Made by a program: the position numbers and the translations under genes
Assembly: GCA_014655195.1 (NCBI GenBank)
Contig: BNBH01000019.1
Location: 1,163 to 65,162, forward strand
Source: Streptomyces cellulosae
GTDB taxonomy: Bacteria > Actinomycetota > Actinomycetes > Streptomycetales > Streptomycetaceae
DNA length: 64,000 nt
Reading direction: 5' to 3'
Shown: positions 53,602-62,459 of the stretch, piece after piece
How positions within the stretch are numbered: position 1 is the first letter of the stretch
Layout of the letters: the number at the start of each line of letters is the position of its first letter
The notes under the pieces: model-generated
Databases searched by the model: none
Seen by the model: the letters and a program-made list of their open reading frames with translations, nothing else
Told to the model about the DNA's origin: nothing

Positions 53602-53617
53602 CTCTACGGGCGTAGAG
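53602..53617. promoter_or_regulatory. Perfect dyad operator downstream of the promoter
   Basis: CTCTACG, two bases, CGTAGAG. A further CTCTACG copy starts at 53590, twelve bases earlier. Positioned at about +12 from the expected start, in the leader, suggesting repression. The PucR regulator at 55803 is a candidate binder. Confidence 0.5.
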
Positions 53618-53649
53618 GCGCTGACGTCGCGTCGAAGGAGCAGCAGCTC

Positions 53650-54492
53650 ATGCCCAACGTCGTAACCGCCGCCCTGGTCCAGGCCACCTGGACCGGCGAC
53701 ACCGAGTCCATGCTGGCGAAACACGAGGAGCACGCCCGCGAGGCGGCCCGGCGGGGCGCGAAGGTCATCGGGTTCCAGGAGGTGTTCAACGCCCCCTACT
53801 TCTGCCAGGTCCAGGACGCCGAGCACTACCGCTGGGCCGAGGCCGTCCCCGACGGGCCGACCGTGCGCCGGATGCGGGACCTGGCCCGCGAGACCGGCAT
53901 GGTCGTCGTCGCCCCCGTCTTCGAGGTCGACCAGCCCGGCCACTACTACAACACCGCCGCCGTGATCGACGCCGACGGCACCTACCTCGGCAAGTACCGC
54001 AAGCACCACATCCCGCAGGTCAAGGGGTTCTGGGAAAAGTTCTACTTCCGCCCGGGCAACCTCGGCTGGCCCGTCTTCGACACCGCCGTCGGCAGGGTCG
54101 GCGTCTACATCTGCTACGACCGCCACTTCCCGGAGGGCTGGCGGCAACTCGGACTCAACGGGGCCCAGTTGGTGTACAACCCGTCGGCCACGCACCGAGG
54201 CCTCTCGGCGTACCTGTGGCGGCTGGAGCAGCCCGCGGCGGCCGTCGCCAACGAGTACTTCGTCGCCGCCATCAACCGTGTCGGCGTCGAGGAGTACGGC
54301 GACAACGACTTCTACGGCACGAGCTACTTCGTCGACCCGCGCGGGCAGTTCGTCGGCGACGTCGCCGGCGACACCAAGGAGGAACTGGTGGTCCGGGACC
54401 TCGACTTCGACCTCATCGACGAGGTGCGGCAGCAGTGGGCGTTCTACCGCGACCGCCGCCCCGACGCCTACGAAGGGCTGGTGCGCCCGTGA
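53650..54492 (+). CDS. Nitrilase-superfamily amidohydrolase (beta-ureidopropionase-like), copy 1
   Basis: A 280-residue nitrilase-superfamily enzyme with the catalytic triad Glu (FQEVF), Lys (GKYRKHHIPQVKG) and Cys (YICYDRHFPEGW). It resembles beta-ureidopropionase/N-carbamoyl-amino-acid amidohydrolases that release ammonia and CO2 from N-carbamoyl-beta-alanine. GAAGGAG upstream of ATG 53650. Coupled to the aminotransferase by a GTGA overlap. A second, similar copy lies at 57518. Confidence 0.9.
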   Translation: MPNVVTAALVQATWTGDTESMLAKHEEHAREAARRGAKVIGFQEVFNAPYFCQVQDAEHYRWAEAVPDGPTVRRMRDLARETGMVVVAPVFEVDQPGHYYNTAAVIDADGTYLGKYRKHHIPQVKGFWEKFYFRPGNLGWPVFDTAVGRVGVYICYDRHFPEGWRQLGLNGAQLVYNPSATHRGLSAYLWRLEQPAAAVANEYFVAAINRVGVEEYGDNDFYGTSYFVDPRGQFVGDVAGDTKEELVVRDLDFDLIDEVRQQWAFYRDRRPDAYEGLVRP

Positions 54493-55775
54493 CCGACGAC
54501 CTGCTGAGCCGCCACCGCGCCGTCCTCCCCGACTGGCTCGCCCTCTACTACGACGAGCCGCTGGAGATCACCCACGGCGAGGGCCGCCACGTCTGGGACG
54601 CGCAGGGCAACCGCTACCTGGACTTCTTCGGCGGCATCCTCACCACCATGACCGCCCACGCCCTGCCCGAGGTCACCAAGGCGGTGACCGAGCAGGCCGG
54701 GCGGATCATCCACTCCTCCACCCTCTACCTCAACCGGCCGATGGTGGACCTCGCCGAACGGATCGCCAAGCTCAGCGGCATCCCCGACGCCCGGGTCTTC
54801 TTCACCACCTCCGGCACCGAGGCCAACGACACCGCCCTGCTGCTCGCCACCACCTACCGGCGCAGCAACACGATCCTGGCGATGCGCAACAGCTACCACG
54901 GCCGCTCCTTCAGCGCCGTCGGCGTCACCGGCAACCGCGGCTGGTCCCCGACGTCGCTGTCCCCGCTGCAGACGCTGTACGTGCACGGCGGGGTCCGCAG
55001 CCGGGGCCCGTTCGCCCACCTCGACGACTACGACTTCGTCGCCGCCTGCGTCGACGACCTCAAGGACATCCTCGGCCACACCCGCCCGCCCGCCGCGCTG
55101 ATCGCCGAGCCGATCCAGGGCGTCGGCGGCTTCACCTCCCCGCCCGACGGCCTCTACGCCGCGTTCCGCGAGGTGCTGCACGAGCGGGGCGTGCTCTGGA
55201 TCTCCGACGAGGTGCAGACCGGCTGGGGCCGCACCGGCGAGCACTTCTGGGGCTGGCAGGCGCACGCCCGCGGCGGCCCGCCCGACATGCTGACCTTCGC
55301 CAAGGGCATCGGCAACGGCATGTCCATCGGCGGCGTCGTCGCCCGCGCCGAGATCATGAACAGCCTGGACGCCAACAGCATCTCCACGTTCGGCGGCACC
55401 CAGATCACCATGGCGGCGGGCCTCGCCAACCTCAACTACCTGCTGGAGCACGACCTCCAGGGCAACGCGCGCCGCGTCGGCGGCCTGCTCATCGAGCGGC
55501 TGCGGGCCGCCGCCGCCCACGTCCCCGCCGTACGGGAGGTGCGCGGACGCGGCCTGATGATCGGCATCGAGCTCACCAAGCCCGGCACCGACGAGGCCGA
55601 CCCGGCCGCCGCGTCCGCCGTCCTGGAGGCGGCCCGCGCCGGCGGCCTGCTCATCGGCAAGGGCGGCGGCCACGACACCAGCGCCCTGCGCATCGCCCCG
55701 CCGCTGTCCCTGAACGTCGCGGAGGCCGAGGAGGGCGCCGCGATCCTCGAGGACGCCCTGAGGAGCATCCAGTAG
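54489..55775 (+). CDS. Class III aminotransferase (beta-alanine/AGXT2-like)
   Basis: A 428-residue PLP enzyme from GTG 54489, which overlaps the preceding stop. The class III pattern is clear: DFFGGILTTMTAH, FFTTSGTEANDTALLLA, RNSYHGRS, LIAEPIQGVGGF, the ISDEVQTGWGRTG element and the PLP Lys in TFAKGIGNG. By context it should convert beta-alanine (or a beta-amino acid) to the semialdehyde after carbamoyl removal. Confidence 0.88.
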   Translation: MTDDLLSRHRAVLPDWLALYYDEPLEITHGEGRHVWDAQGNRYLDFFGGILTTMTAHALPEVTKAVTEQAGRIIHSSTLYLNRPMVDLAERIAKLSGIPDARVFFTTSGTEANDTALLLATTYRRSNTILAMRNSYHGRSFSAVGVTGNRGWSPTSLSPLQTLYVHGGVRSRGPFAHLDDYDFVAACVDDLKDILGHTRPPAALIAEPIQGVGGFTSPPDGLYAAFREVLHERGVLWISDEVQTGWGRTGEHFWGWQAHARGGPPDMLTFAKGIGNGMSIGGVVARAEIMNSLDANSISTFGGTQITMAAGLANLNYLLEHDLQGNARRVGGLLIERLRAAAAHVPAVREVRGRGLMIGIELTKPGTDEADPAAASAVLEAARAGGLLIGKGGGHDTSALRIAPPLSLNVAEAEEGAAILEDALRSIQ

Positions 55776-55802
55776 CCCCACACCCACCGTAAGGACGCCG
55801 CC

Positions 55803-57362
55803 ATGACCACCTGGGAGCCACCGGTACCGGCCCTCTCGGTCCGGCAGGTCCTCGCCCTGGAGCGGGTCCTCGCCGGGGAGCCCGAGGTGGTGGCCGGCGC
55901 CGGCCGGCTGGACCGGCCGGTGCGCTGGGTGCACGTCGCCGAGGCCGCCGACGTCGGCGTGATGCTCAGCGGCGGGGAGATGGTGCTCACCACCGGGGTG
56001 CTGCTCGCCGGCGACGAGCACAAGCAGACCGAGTACGTCCGCTCCCTGCACCGCGCCGAGGCGTCCGCCGTGGTCCTCGGCCTCGGCCGGGCGTTCCCGT
56101 CCCCGCCGGAGGCGATGCGGCGGGCGGCGGAGCGCTGCCAGCTCCCCCTTGTGGTGCTCCACCGCCCGTTCCCCTTCGCCCAGTTGACCGAAGAGGTGCA
56201 GTCCCGGCTGGTGCGCCGCAAGTTCGCCGCCGTCAGCCTCTCCGAGGCGGTCCGCACCGAACTCACCGCGCTGATCACCGGGGGCGCCCCGCTGCAGCGG
56301 CTGCTCGACGAGATCGCCCGGCACTGCGGCTGCCCCGTCGTCGTCACCAACCTCGCCCACCGTGTCCTCGGCACGGCGGGGGAGCGGTCCGCCGTCGACG
56401 ACGTGCTGCGCGACTGGGATCGCATCGCCCGGCAGGCCGGCCGCAGCGAGGGCGACGGCTGGATCCGCGCCGAACTGGGCGGGCGGGGCGAATCCTGGGG
56501 CCGGCTGGTGCTGTGCGGTTACCGGGGCGACACCGAGACCGGGCGCCTCCTCGCCGACCGGGCCGCCGAGGCGCTCGTGCTGCACCGCATGCTCGGCGGA
56601 GCCGGCTGCTCCTGGGAGGAGCAGTCCGCGCTCAGCCTCCTCACCGACCTGGTCGGCGGCGCCGTACCGGCCCGCCATCTGCTGCCCCGCGCCCGTGCCG
56701 CCGGACTCCCCGTCAACCGGCGCACGTTCCTGCCGCTCGTGGTGCGCGGACGCCGGGCCGCCCCGCTGGACCGGACCCTGCGGCTGCTGGGCCTGCCCGG
56801 CATCGCGGGCGAACTGTCCGCCACCGCGACCGCCGTGCTGCTCAGCCTCGCCCGCGACCAGGACGCCGAGGCGCTCACCGCGCACTTCGCGGCCCGGCTG
56901 CGCGCCGAACCGGCCGACGAACACGTCGTGGTGGCGGCCGCCGCCGCCCGCACCTCCTTCGACGACGTGCCCGCCGGGCTGCGTGAGGCCCGGCACGTCG
57001 CCGACGCCGTCGCCGACGACGCGGCCGCCCTCGACCTGCCCCCCGTGGTGCGGCTACGGGACGTCCATCTGCGCGGCCTCGTACGGCTGTTGCGCGACGA
57101 CCCGCAGGTGCAGTCGTTCGCCGAACGGGAACTGTCCGGACTCCTTTGTGATCCCGGCGAGGACCTGCTCCCCGTGCTGCGCACCTATTTGGCGACCGGA
57201 CGCAACAAGTCCCGCACCGCGCAGCTGCACCACGTGTCCCGGCCGGCGCTGTACCGCCGGCTGGAGGCGATACAGGCGCGCCTCGGGGTGGACCTGGACG
57301 ACTTCGAACAGGCCGCCTCGCTGCACATCGCACTCCTCGCGCACGACGCGCAACAACGCTGA
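55803..57362 (+). CDS. pucR: PucR-family transcriptional regulator
   Basis: A 519-residue PucR regulator: N-terminal purine-catabolism-type domain (LSVRQVLALERVLAGEPEVV), a GGDEF-like middle region, and the C-terminal HTH with LATGRNKSRTAQLHHVSRPA and LYRRLEAIQARLGVDLDD. It follows the aminotransferase by 27 bases. It probably controls the flanking catabolic genes; direct repeats lie just downstream. Confidence 0.9.
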   Translation: MTTWEPPVPALSVRQVLALERVLAGEPEVVAGAGRLDRPVRWVHVAEAADVGVMLSGGEMVLTTGVLLAGDEHKQTEYVRSLHRAEASAVVLGLGRAFPSPPEAMRRAAERCQLPLVVLHRPFPFAQLTEEVQSRLVRRKFAAVSLSEAVRTELTALITGGAPLQRLLDEIARHCGCPVVVTNLAHRVLGTAGERSAVDDVLRDWDRIARQAGRSEGDGWIRAELGGRGESWGRLVLCGYRGDTETGRLLADRAAEALVLHRMLGGAGCSWEEQSALSLLTDLVGGAVPARHLLPRARAAGLPVNRRTFLPLVVRGRRAAPLDRTLRLLGLPGIAGELSATATAVLLSLARDQDAEALTAHFAARLRAEPADEHVVVAAAAARTSFDDVPAGLREARHVADAVADDAAALDLPPVVRLRDVHLRGLVRLLRDDPQVQSFAERELSGLLCDPGEDLLPVLRTYLATGRNKSRTAQLHHVSRPALYRRLEAIQARLGVDLDDFEQAASLHIALLAHDAQQR

Positions 57363-57413
57363 AACGAGCGACCACCTGCGGCAACGGCGGTGACACATGG
57401 GATCGTCGGCGGA

Positions 57414-57459
57414 TGACACGGTGACACGCCGCACCCCGGCAGACGTGACACGGTGCCAC
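57414..57459. promoter_or_regulatory. Direct repeats ahead of amidohydrolase copy 2
   Basis: TGACACGGTGACAC (57414-57427) and TGACACGGTGCCAC (57446-57459) start 32 bases apart, about three helical turns. A partial TGACACATGG copy sits at 57391. The arrangement suits an oligomeric regulator such as the PucR protein encoded upstream. Confidence 0.5.
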
Positions 57460-57517
57460 TCAAAGCGCGCTCGTCCGCTTCCTAGGCTCACTGCACACCG
57501 AGCGACCGGAGGTCCCG

Positions 57518-58360
57518 ATGAGCCGAGTGATCCGAGCCGCCGTCTTCCAGACCGCCTGGACGGGCGACAAGGAATCGATGATCCAGGTCCACGAGCAGGC
57601 CGCGCGCGACGCGGCCGCGCAGGGCGCTCAAGTGCTGTGCTTCCAGGAGCTGTTCTACGGACCGTACTTCTGCCAGGTCCAGGACCCCGCCTTCTACGAG
57701 TACGCCGAACGCATCCCCGACGGCCCCGTGGTCGAGCGTTTCCAGCGCCTCGCCCGGGAACTGAACCTCGTCCTGGTGCTGCCGATGTACGAGGAGGAGC
57801 AGCCCGGCGTCCTCTACAACACGGCCGCCGTGATCGACGCCGACGGCACCTACCTGGGCAAGTACCGCAAGACCCACATCCCGCAGGTCAAGGGGTTCTG
57901 GGAGAAGTTCTACTTCCGTCCCGGCAACAGCGGCTGGCCCGTCTTCGACACCAAGGCCGGCCGGATCGGCGTCTACATCTGCTACGACCGCCACTTCCCC
58001 GAGGGCTGGCGCGCGCTCGGACTGGCGGGCGCGGAGCTGGTGTTCAACCCGTCGGCCACCTCACGCGGCCTGTCCGGCTACCTCTGGCAGCTGGAGCAGC
58101 CGGCGGCGGCCGTCGCCAACGAGTACTTCGTCGGCGCGATCAACCGGGTGGGCGTCGAGGAGTACGGCGACAACGACTTCTACGGCACGAGCTACTTCGT
58201 CGACCCGGAGGCCCGCTTCGTCGGCGAGGTCGCAGGCGACAAGGAGACGGAACTGGTCGTCCGCGACCTGGACCTGGCGAAACTCCGAGAGGTCCGGGAC
58301 CGCTGGCAGTTCTACCGCGACCGCAACCCGTCCGCCTACGGCCCCCTGACAACGCCCTGA
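57518..58360 (+). CDS. Nitrilase-superfamily amidohydrolase, copy 2
   Basis: A 280-residue paralogue of the 53650 protein with the same triad (FQELF, KYRKTHIPQVKG, YICYDRHFPEGW) and nearly identical middle and C-terminal parts (NEYFVGAINRVGVEEYGDND). GGAGGTCCC before ATG 57518. Two copies in one cluster may act on different N-carbamoyl substrates (for instance beta-alanine and beta-aminoisobutyrate) or be dosage duplicates. Confidence 0.9.
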   Translation: MSRVIRAAVFQTAWTGDKESMIQVHEQAARDAAAQGAQVLCFQELFYGPYFCQVQDPAFYEYAERIPDGPVVERFQRLARELNLVLVLPMYEEEQPGVLYNTAAVIDADGTYLGKYRKTHIPQVKGFWEKFYFRPGNSGWPVFDTKAGRIGVYICYDRHFPEGWRALGLAGAELVFNPSATSRGLSGYLWQLEQPAAAVANEYFVGAINRVGVEEYGDNDFYGTSYFVDPEARFVGEVAGDKETELVVRDLDLAKLREVRDRWQFYRDRNPSAYGPLTTP

Positions 58361-58457
58361 AGGGGCGCGGGGCTGCAGCTGATATGCGGCTGGCGCCGCG
58401 CGGGCGCGACAAGCCACGGACAACCCGCACGTACCCACCTGGAGGAGCGACCCCGAC

Positions 58458-59861
58458 ATGAGCACCCGCACACTCATCCGCGGCGGCCTGGTCATCACCG
58501 CCTCCGACGAAACCCACGCGGACGTCCTCATGGAGGACGGCCGCATCGCCGCGCTCGCCGCTTCCGGCACCCCCGCCGCCGAGGCCCTCTCCGCCGAGCG
58601 GACCGTCGACGCCACCGGGAAGTACGTCATCCCGGGCGGCGTGGACGCGCACACCCACATGGAGCTGCCGTTCGGCGGCACCTTCGCCTCCGACACCTTC
58701 GAGACGGGCACGCGGGCCGCCGCCTGGGGCGGCACCACCACGATCGTCGACTTCGCCGTGCAGAGCGTCGGGCACACCCTGCGCGAGGGCCTGGACGCCT
58801 GGCACGCGAAGGCGGAGGGCAACTGCGCGATCGACTACGCGTTCCACATGATCCTCTCGGACGTGAACGAGGAAACGCTGAAGGAGATGGACCTCCTGGT
58901 TGAAGAAGGGGTGACGTCCTTCAAGCAGTTCATGGCCTACCCCGGCGTCTTCTACTCCGACGACGGACAGATCCTCCGCGCCATGCAACGCTCCGCCGAC
59001 AACGGCGGCCTGATCATGATGCACGCCGAGAACGGCATCGCCATCGACGTCCTCGTCGAGCAGGCCCTCGCCCGTGGCGAGACCGACCCCCGCCACCACG
59101 GCGAGGTCCGCAAGGCCCTCCTGGAGGCGGAGGCCACCCACCGCGCCATCCGGCTCGCCCAGGTCGCCGGCGCCCCGCTCTACGTCGTGCACGTCTCCGC
59201 CACCGAGGCGGTCGCCGAACTCGCCAGGGCCCGCGACGACGGACTGCCCGTCTTCGGCGAGACCTGCCCCCAGTACCTGTTCCTGTCCACCGACAACCTC
59301 GCCGAGCCCGACTTCGAGGGCGCCAAGTACGTGTGCAGCACGCCCCTGCGCCCCAAGGAGCACCAGGCGGCACTGTGGCGGGGCCTGCGGACCAACGACC
59401 TCCAGGTGGTCTCCACCGACCACTGCCCCTTCTGCTTCAGCGGGCAGAAGGAGCTCGGCCGCGGTGACTTCTCCAAGATCCCCAACGGGCTGCCTGGCGT
59501 GGAGAACCGTATGGACCTCCTGCACCAGGCCGTCGTCGACGGGCGCATCAGCCGCCGCCGCTGGATCGAGATCGCCTGCGCCACGCCCGCGCGGATGTTC
59601 GGCCTGTACCCGAAGAAGGGCACCATCGCGCCGGGCGCCGACGCCGACGTCGTGATCTACGACCCGCACGCCGAGCAGGTCATGTCCGCCGACACCCACC
59701 ACATGAACGTCGACTACTCGGCCTATGAGGGCAAGCGGGTCACCGGCCGCGTCGAGACCGTGTTCTCGCGCGGGGTCCCGGTCGTCACCGACCGGGAGTA
59801 CACCGGGCACGCCGGACACGGCGTCTACACCCCGCGTTCCACCTGTCAGTACCTCAACTAG
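58458..59861 (+). CDS. hydA: Dihydropyrimidinase / D-hydantoinase
   Basis: A 467-residue cyclic amidohydrolase that opens dihydropyrimidine or hydantoin rings. Metal-site features: GGVDAHTHME, the carbamylated Lys region GVTSFKQFMAYPG, HAEN, VHVSATEAV and STDHCPF. GGAGGAGC before ATG 58458. It precedes beta-ureidopropionase in the reductive pyrimidine pathway. No dihydropyrimidine dehydrogenase is found in the window. Confidence 0.93.
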   Translation: MSTRTLIRGGLVITASDETHADVLMEDGRIAALAASGTPAAEALSAERTVDATGKYVIPGGVDAHTHMELPFGGTFASDTFETGTRAAAWGGTTTIVDFAVQSVGHTLREGLDAWHAKAEGNCAIDYAFHMILSDVNEETLKEMDLLVEEGVTSFKQFMAYPGVFYSDDGQILRAMQRSADNGGLIMMHAENGIAIDVLVEQALARGETDPRHHGEVRKALLEAEATHRAIRLAQVAGAPLYVVHVSATEAVAELARARDDGLPVFGETCPQYLFLSTDNLAEPDFEGAKYVCSTPLRPKEHQAALWRGLRTNDLQVVSTDHCPFCFSGQKELGRGDFSKIPNGLPGVENRMDLLHQAVVDGRISRRRWIEIACATPARMFGLYPKKGTIAPGADADVVIYDPHAEQVMSADTHHMNVDYSAYEGKRVTGRVETVFSRGVPVVTDREYTGHAGHGVYTPRSTCQYLN

Positions 59862-59872
59862 GAGCGCAGCGC

Positions 59873-60874
59873 ATGGACTTCGGCCTCGTTCTGCAGACCG
59901 ACCCGCCGGCGTCGCGGGTGATCAGCCTGATGAAGCGCGCCGAGCGCAACGGGTTCACCCACGGGTGGACCTTCGACTCGGCCGTGCTGTGGCAGGAACC
60001 CTTCGTCATCTACAGCCAGATCCTCGCCAACACCACGACTCTCAAGATCGGCCCGATGGTCACCAACCCGGGCACCCGCACCTGGGAGGTGACCGCCTCC
60101 ACCTTCGCCACCCTCAACGACATGTTCGGCAACCGCACCGTGTGCGGCATCGGCCGCGGCGACTCCGCGATGCGCGTCGCCGGACGCAAGCCGAACACCC
60201 TCGCCCGGCTCGGCGAGGCGATCGAGGTGATCCGCGACCTCGCCGAGGGACGCGAGGCCGAGGTCGACGGGCAGCGGCTGCGCCTGCCGTGGGTCCGCGA
60301 CGGCAAGCTCCCGGTGTGGATGGCCGCGTACGGGCCCAAGGCGCTCGCGCTCACCGGGCAGAAGGCGGACGGGTTCATCCTCCAGCTCGCCGACCCGTTC
60401 CTCACCGAGTGGATGGTGAAGGCGGTGCGGAACGCCGCCGCCGAGGCGGGCCGCGACCCCGACGCGGTCACCGTCTGCGTCGCCGCCCCGGCGTACGTCG
60501 GCGACGACCTGGCGCACGCCCGCGAGCAGTGCCGCTGGTTCGGCGGGATGGTCGGCAACCACGTCGCCGACCTCGTGTCCCGCTACGGCGAGCACTCCGG
60601 CATGGTCCCGGAGGCGCTCACCGACTACATCAAGAACCGCGAGGGCTACGACTACAGCCACCACGGACGCGCCGGCAACCCGTCCACCGACTTCGTCCCC
60701 GACGAGATCGTGGACCGCTTCTGCCTGCTCGGCCCGCCCGAGGCGCACATCGAGAAGCTCCGCGCACTGCGCGACCTCGGCGTCGACCAGTTCGCGGTGT
60801 ACGACATGCACGACGCGCAGGAAACGACGATCGACGCGTACGGCGCGGAGATCATCCCGGCACTCGGAGACTGA
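59873..60874 (+). CDS. LLM-class flavin (F420 or FMN) oxidoreductase
   Basis: A 333-residue luciferase-like protein: MDFGLVLQTDPPASRVISL, GFTHGWTFDSAVLWQEPFVI, TTLKIGPMVTNPGTRTWEVT, FGNRTVCGIGRGDS and PVWMAAYGPKALAL. The set fits the TIGR03842-type F420-dependent members often found with hydantoinase genes. Its exact reaction is unknown; it lies between hydA and the permease, 11 and 27 bases away. Confidence 0.8.
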   Translation: MDFGLVLQTDPPASRVISLMKRAERNGFTHGWTFDSAVLWQEPFVIYSQILANTTTLKIGPMVTNPGTRTWEVTASTFATLNDMFGNRTVCGIGRGDSAMRVAGRKPNTLARLGEAIEVIRDLAEGREAEVDGQRLRLPWVRDGKLPVWMAAYGPKALALTGQKADGFILQLADPFLTEWMVKAVRNAAAEAGRDPDAVTVCVAAPAYVGDDLAHAREQCRWFGGMVGNHVADLVSRYGEHSGMVPEALTDYIKNREGYDYSHHGRAGNPSTDFVPDEIVDRFCLLGPPEAHIEKLRALRDLGVDQFAVYDMHDAQETTIDAYGAEIIPALGD

Positions 60875-60901
60875 ACCGGCACCACCGCGAAAGGCACGCC
60901 C

Positions 60902-62422
60902 ATGACCGCGACCGTCCCGCCCGCGCCCCCGGAGAACCCGATACCCGACCCGGCGGGACGCGTCGAGCTTCCGCCGGGCGCCGTCCTCACCGACGCCCGC
61001 TTCGTCAACGACGACCTGCTGCCGGTCCCGCTGGCCCGACGCCGCTGGACCACGTACAACTTCACCGCCCTGTGGGTGGGGATGGCACACAACATCCCCT
61101 CCTGGCTGCTCGCGTCCGGACTGGTCGCGCTCGGCATGGACTGGAAGCAGGCCGTCTTCACCATCGCGCTGGCCAACGTCATCGTGCTGGCGCCGATGCT
61201 GCTGACCGGTCACGCGGGACCCAAGTACGGCATCCCGTTCCCGGTGCTGGCCCGCGCCTCCTTCGGGCTGCGCGGCGCCAACCTGCCCGCCATGATCCGG
61301 GCCGCGGTCGCCTGCGCCTGGTTCGGCATCCAGACCTGGATCGGCGGGCAGGGCATCTTCGTGCTGCTCGGCAAGCTGTTCGGCGGCTGGGCCGAGGCGT
61401 CCGAGGTGGGCGGCCAGCCGTGGACCCTGTGGGTGTGCTTCGTGCTCTTCTGGGCGCTCGAACTGGCCATCATCTACCGGGGGATGGAGGCGCTGCGCCG
61501 GTTCGAGAACTGGGCGGCGCCGTTCGTCATCGTCGGCGCGCTGGTGCTGCTGGTGTGGGTCGCGAACAAGGCCGGCGGTCTCGGCCCGCTGCTCGACCAG
61601 CCGTCGCGGCTGGGCTGGGGCGCCGACTTCTGGCCGGTGTTCTTCCCGTCCCTGATGGGCATGATCGCCTTCTGGTCGACGCTCAGCCTCAACATCCCCG
61701 ACTTCACCCGCTTCGGCGCGGGACAGCGGGCCCAGGTGTGGGGGCAGACGCTCGGACTGCCCACCACCATGACCCTGTTCGCGCTGCTGTCGGTGTTCGT
61801 CACCTCCGGCTCGCAGGCCGTCTACGGGGCGGCGGTCTGGGACCCGGTGGAGCTGGCCGCCAAGACCGACAACGTCTTCGGGCTGCTCTTCGCGCTGATC
61901 ACCGTGCTCGTCGCCACCATCTCCGTGAACATCGCGGCGAACGTGGTGTCACCGGCGTACGACCTGGCCAACCTGGCGCCGAAGTTCATCACCTTCCGTA
62001 CGGGGGCGCTGATCACCGGGGTGGTCGGCGTGGTCATCATGCCGTGGAAGCTGACCGAGACGCCGGAGCTGTACATCTTCACCTGGCTCGGGCTGGTCGG
62101 CGGGCTGCTCGGCACGGTCGCCGGCATCCTCATCGCCGACTACTGGGTCGTGCGCCGCACCCGGCTGGACCTCACCGACCTGTACACCCCGGGCGGTCGC
62201 TACTGGTACACGTCCGGCTGGAACGTGCACGCCGTCGTCGCCTTCGTGATCGGCGGGGTGCTCGCGGTGGGCGGCTCCCACTCGGCGCCCGGCAAGGGGC
62301 CCTTCCCCGAGGACGGCCTCATCCCCTTCCTGAAGCCCCTCGCGGACTACGGCTGGGCGGTCGGCCTCGCGGCCTCCCTCGTCGTGTACGTGGCGCTGAT
62401 GGCGGGGCGGCGGCGGGTGTGA
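60902..62422 (+). CDS. NCS1-family nucleobase/hydantoin permease
   Basis: A 506-residue NCS1 transporter with about twelve membrane segments. WTTYNFTALWVGMAHNIPSW, GPKYGIPFPVLARASFGLRG, WFGIQTWIGGQG and MIAFWSTLSLNIPDFTRFG are the family hallmarks. It probably imports a pyrimidine base or hydantoin for the cluster. Charged N-terminal tail and a final helix near 480-500. Confidence 0.93.
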   Translation: MTATVPPAPPENPIPDPAGRVELPPGAVLTDARFVNDDLLPVPLARRRWTTYNFTALWVGMAHNIPSWLLASGLVALGMDWKQAVFTIALANVIVLAPMLLTGHAGPKYGIPFPVLARASFGLRGANLPAMIRAAVACAWFGIQTWIGGQGIFVLLGKLFGGWAEASEVGGQPWTLWVCFVLFWALELAIIYRGMEALRRFENWAAPFVIVGALVLLVWVANKAGGLGPLLDQPSRLGWGADFWPVFFPSLMGMIAFWSTLSLNIPDFTRFGAGQRAQVWGQTLGLPTTMTLFALLSVFVTSGSQAVYGAAVWDPVELAAKTDNVFGLLFALITVLVATISVNIAANVVSPAYDLANLAPKFITFRTGALITGVVGVVIMPWKLTETPELYIFTWLGLVGGLLGTVAGILIADYWVVRRTRLDLTDLYTPGGRYWYTSGWNVHAVVAFVIGGVLAVGGSHSAPGKGPFPEDGLIPFLKPLADYGWAVGLAASLVVYVALMAGRRRV

Positions 62423-62434
62423 GCACCCGCCGCC
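62409..62434 (+). terminator. Hairpin terminator at the permease stop
   Basis: GGCGGCGGGTG (62409-62419), loop TGAG and CACCCGCCGCC (62424-62434). It overlaps the stop codon and would stop the cluster transcript and the convergent CAP-protein transcript. Confidence 0.65.
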
Positions 62435-62459
62435 GCGTCCCGGCGGTACGCCGTCGGCC

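Noticed and set aside
54468..56996. An 842-codon frame on the minus strand
   Set aside because: Antisense to the aminotransferase and PucR genes, no motif, typical GC artefact.
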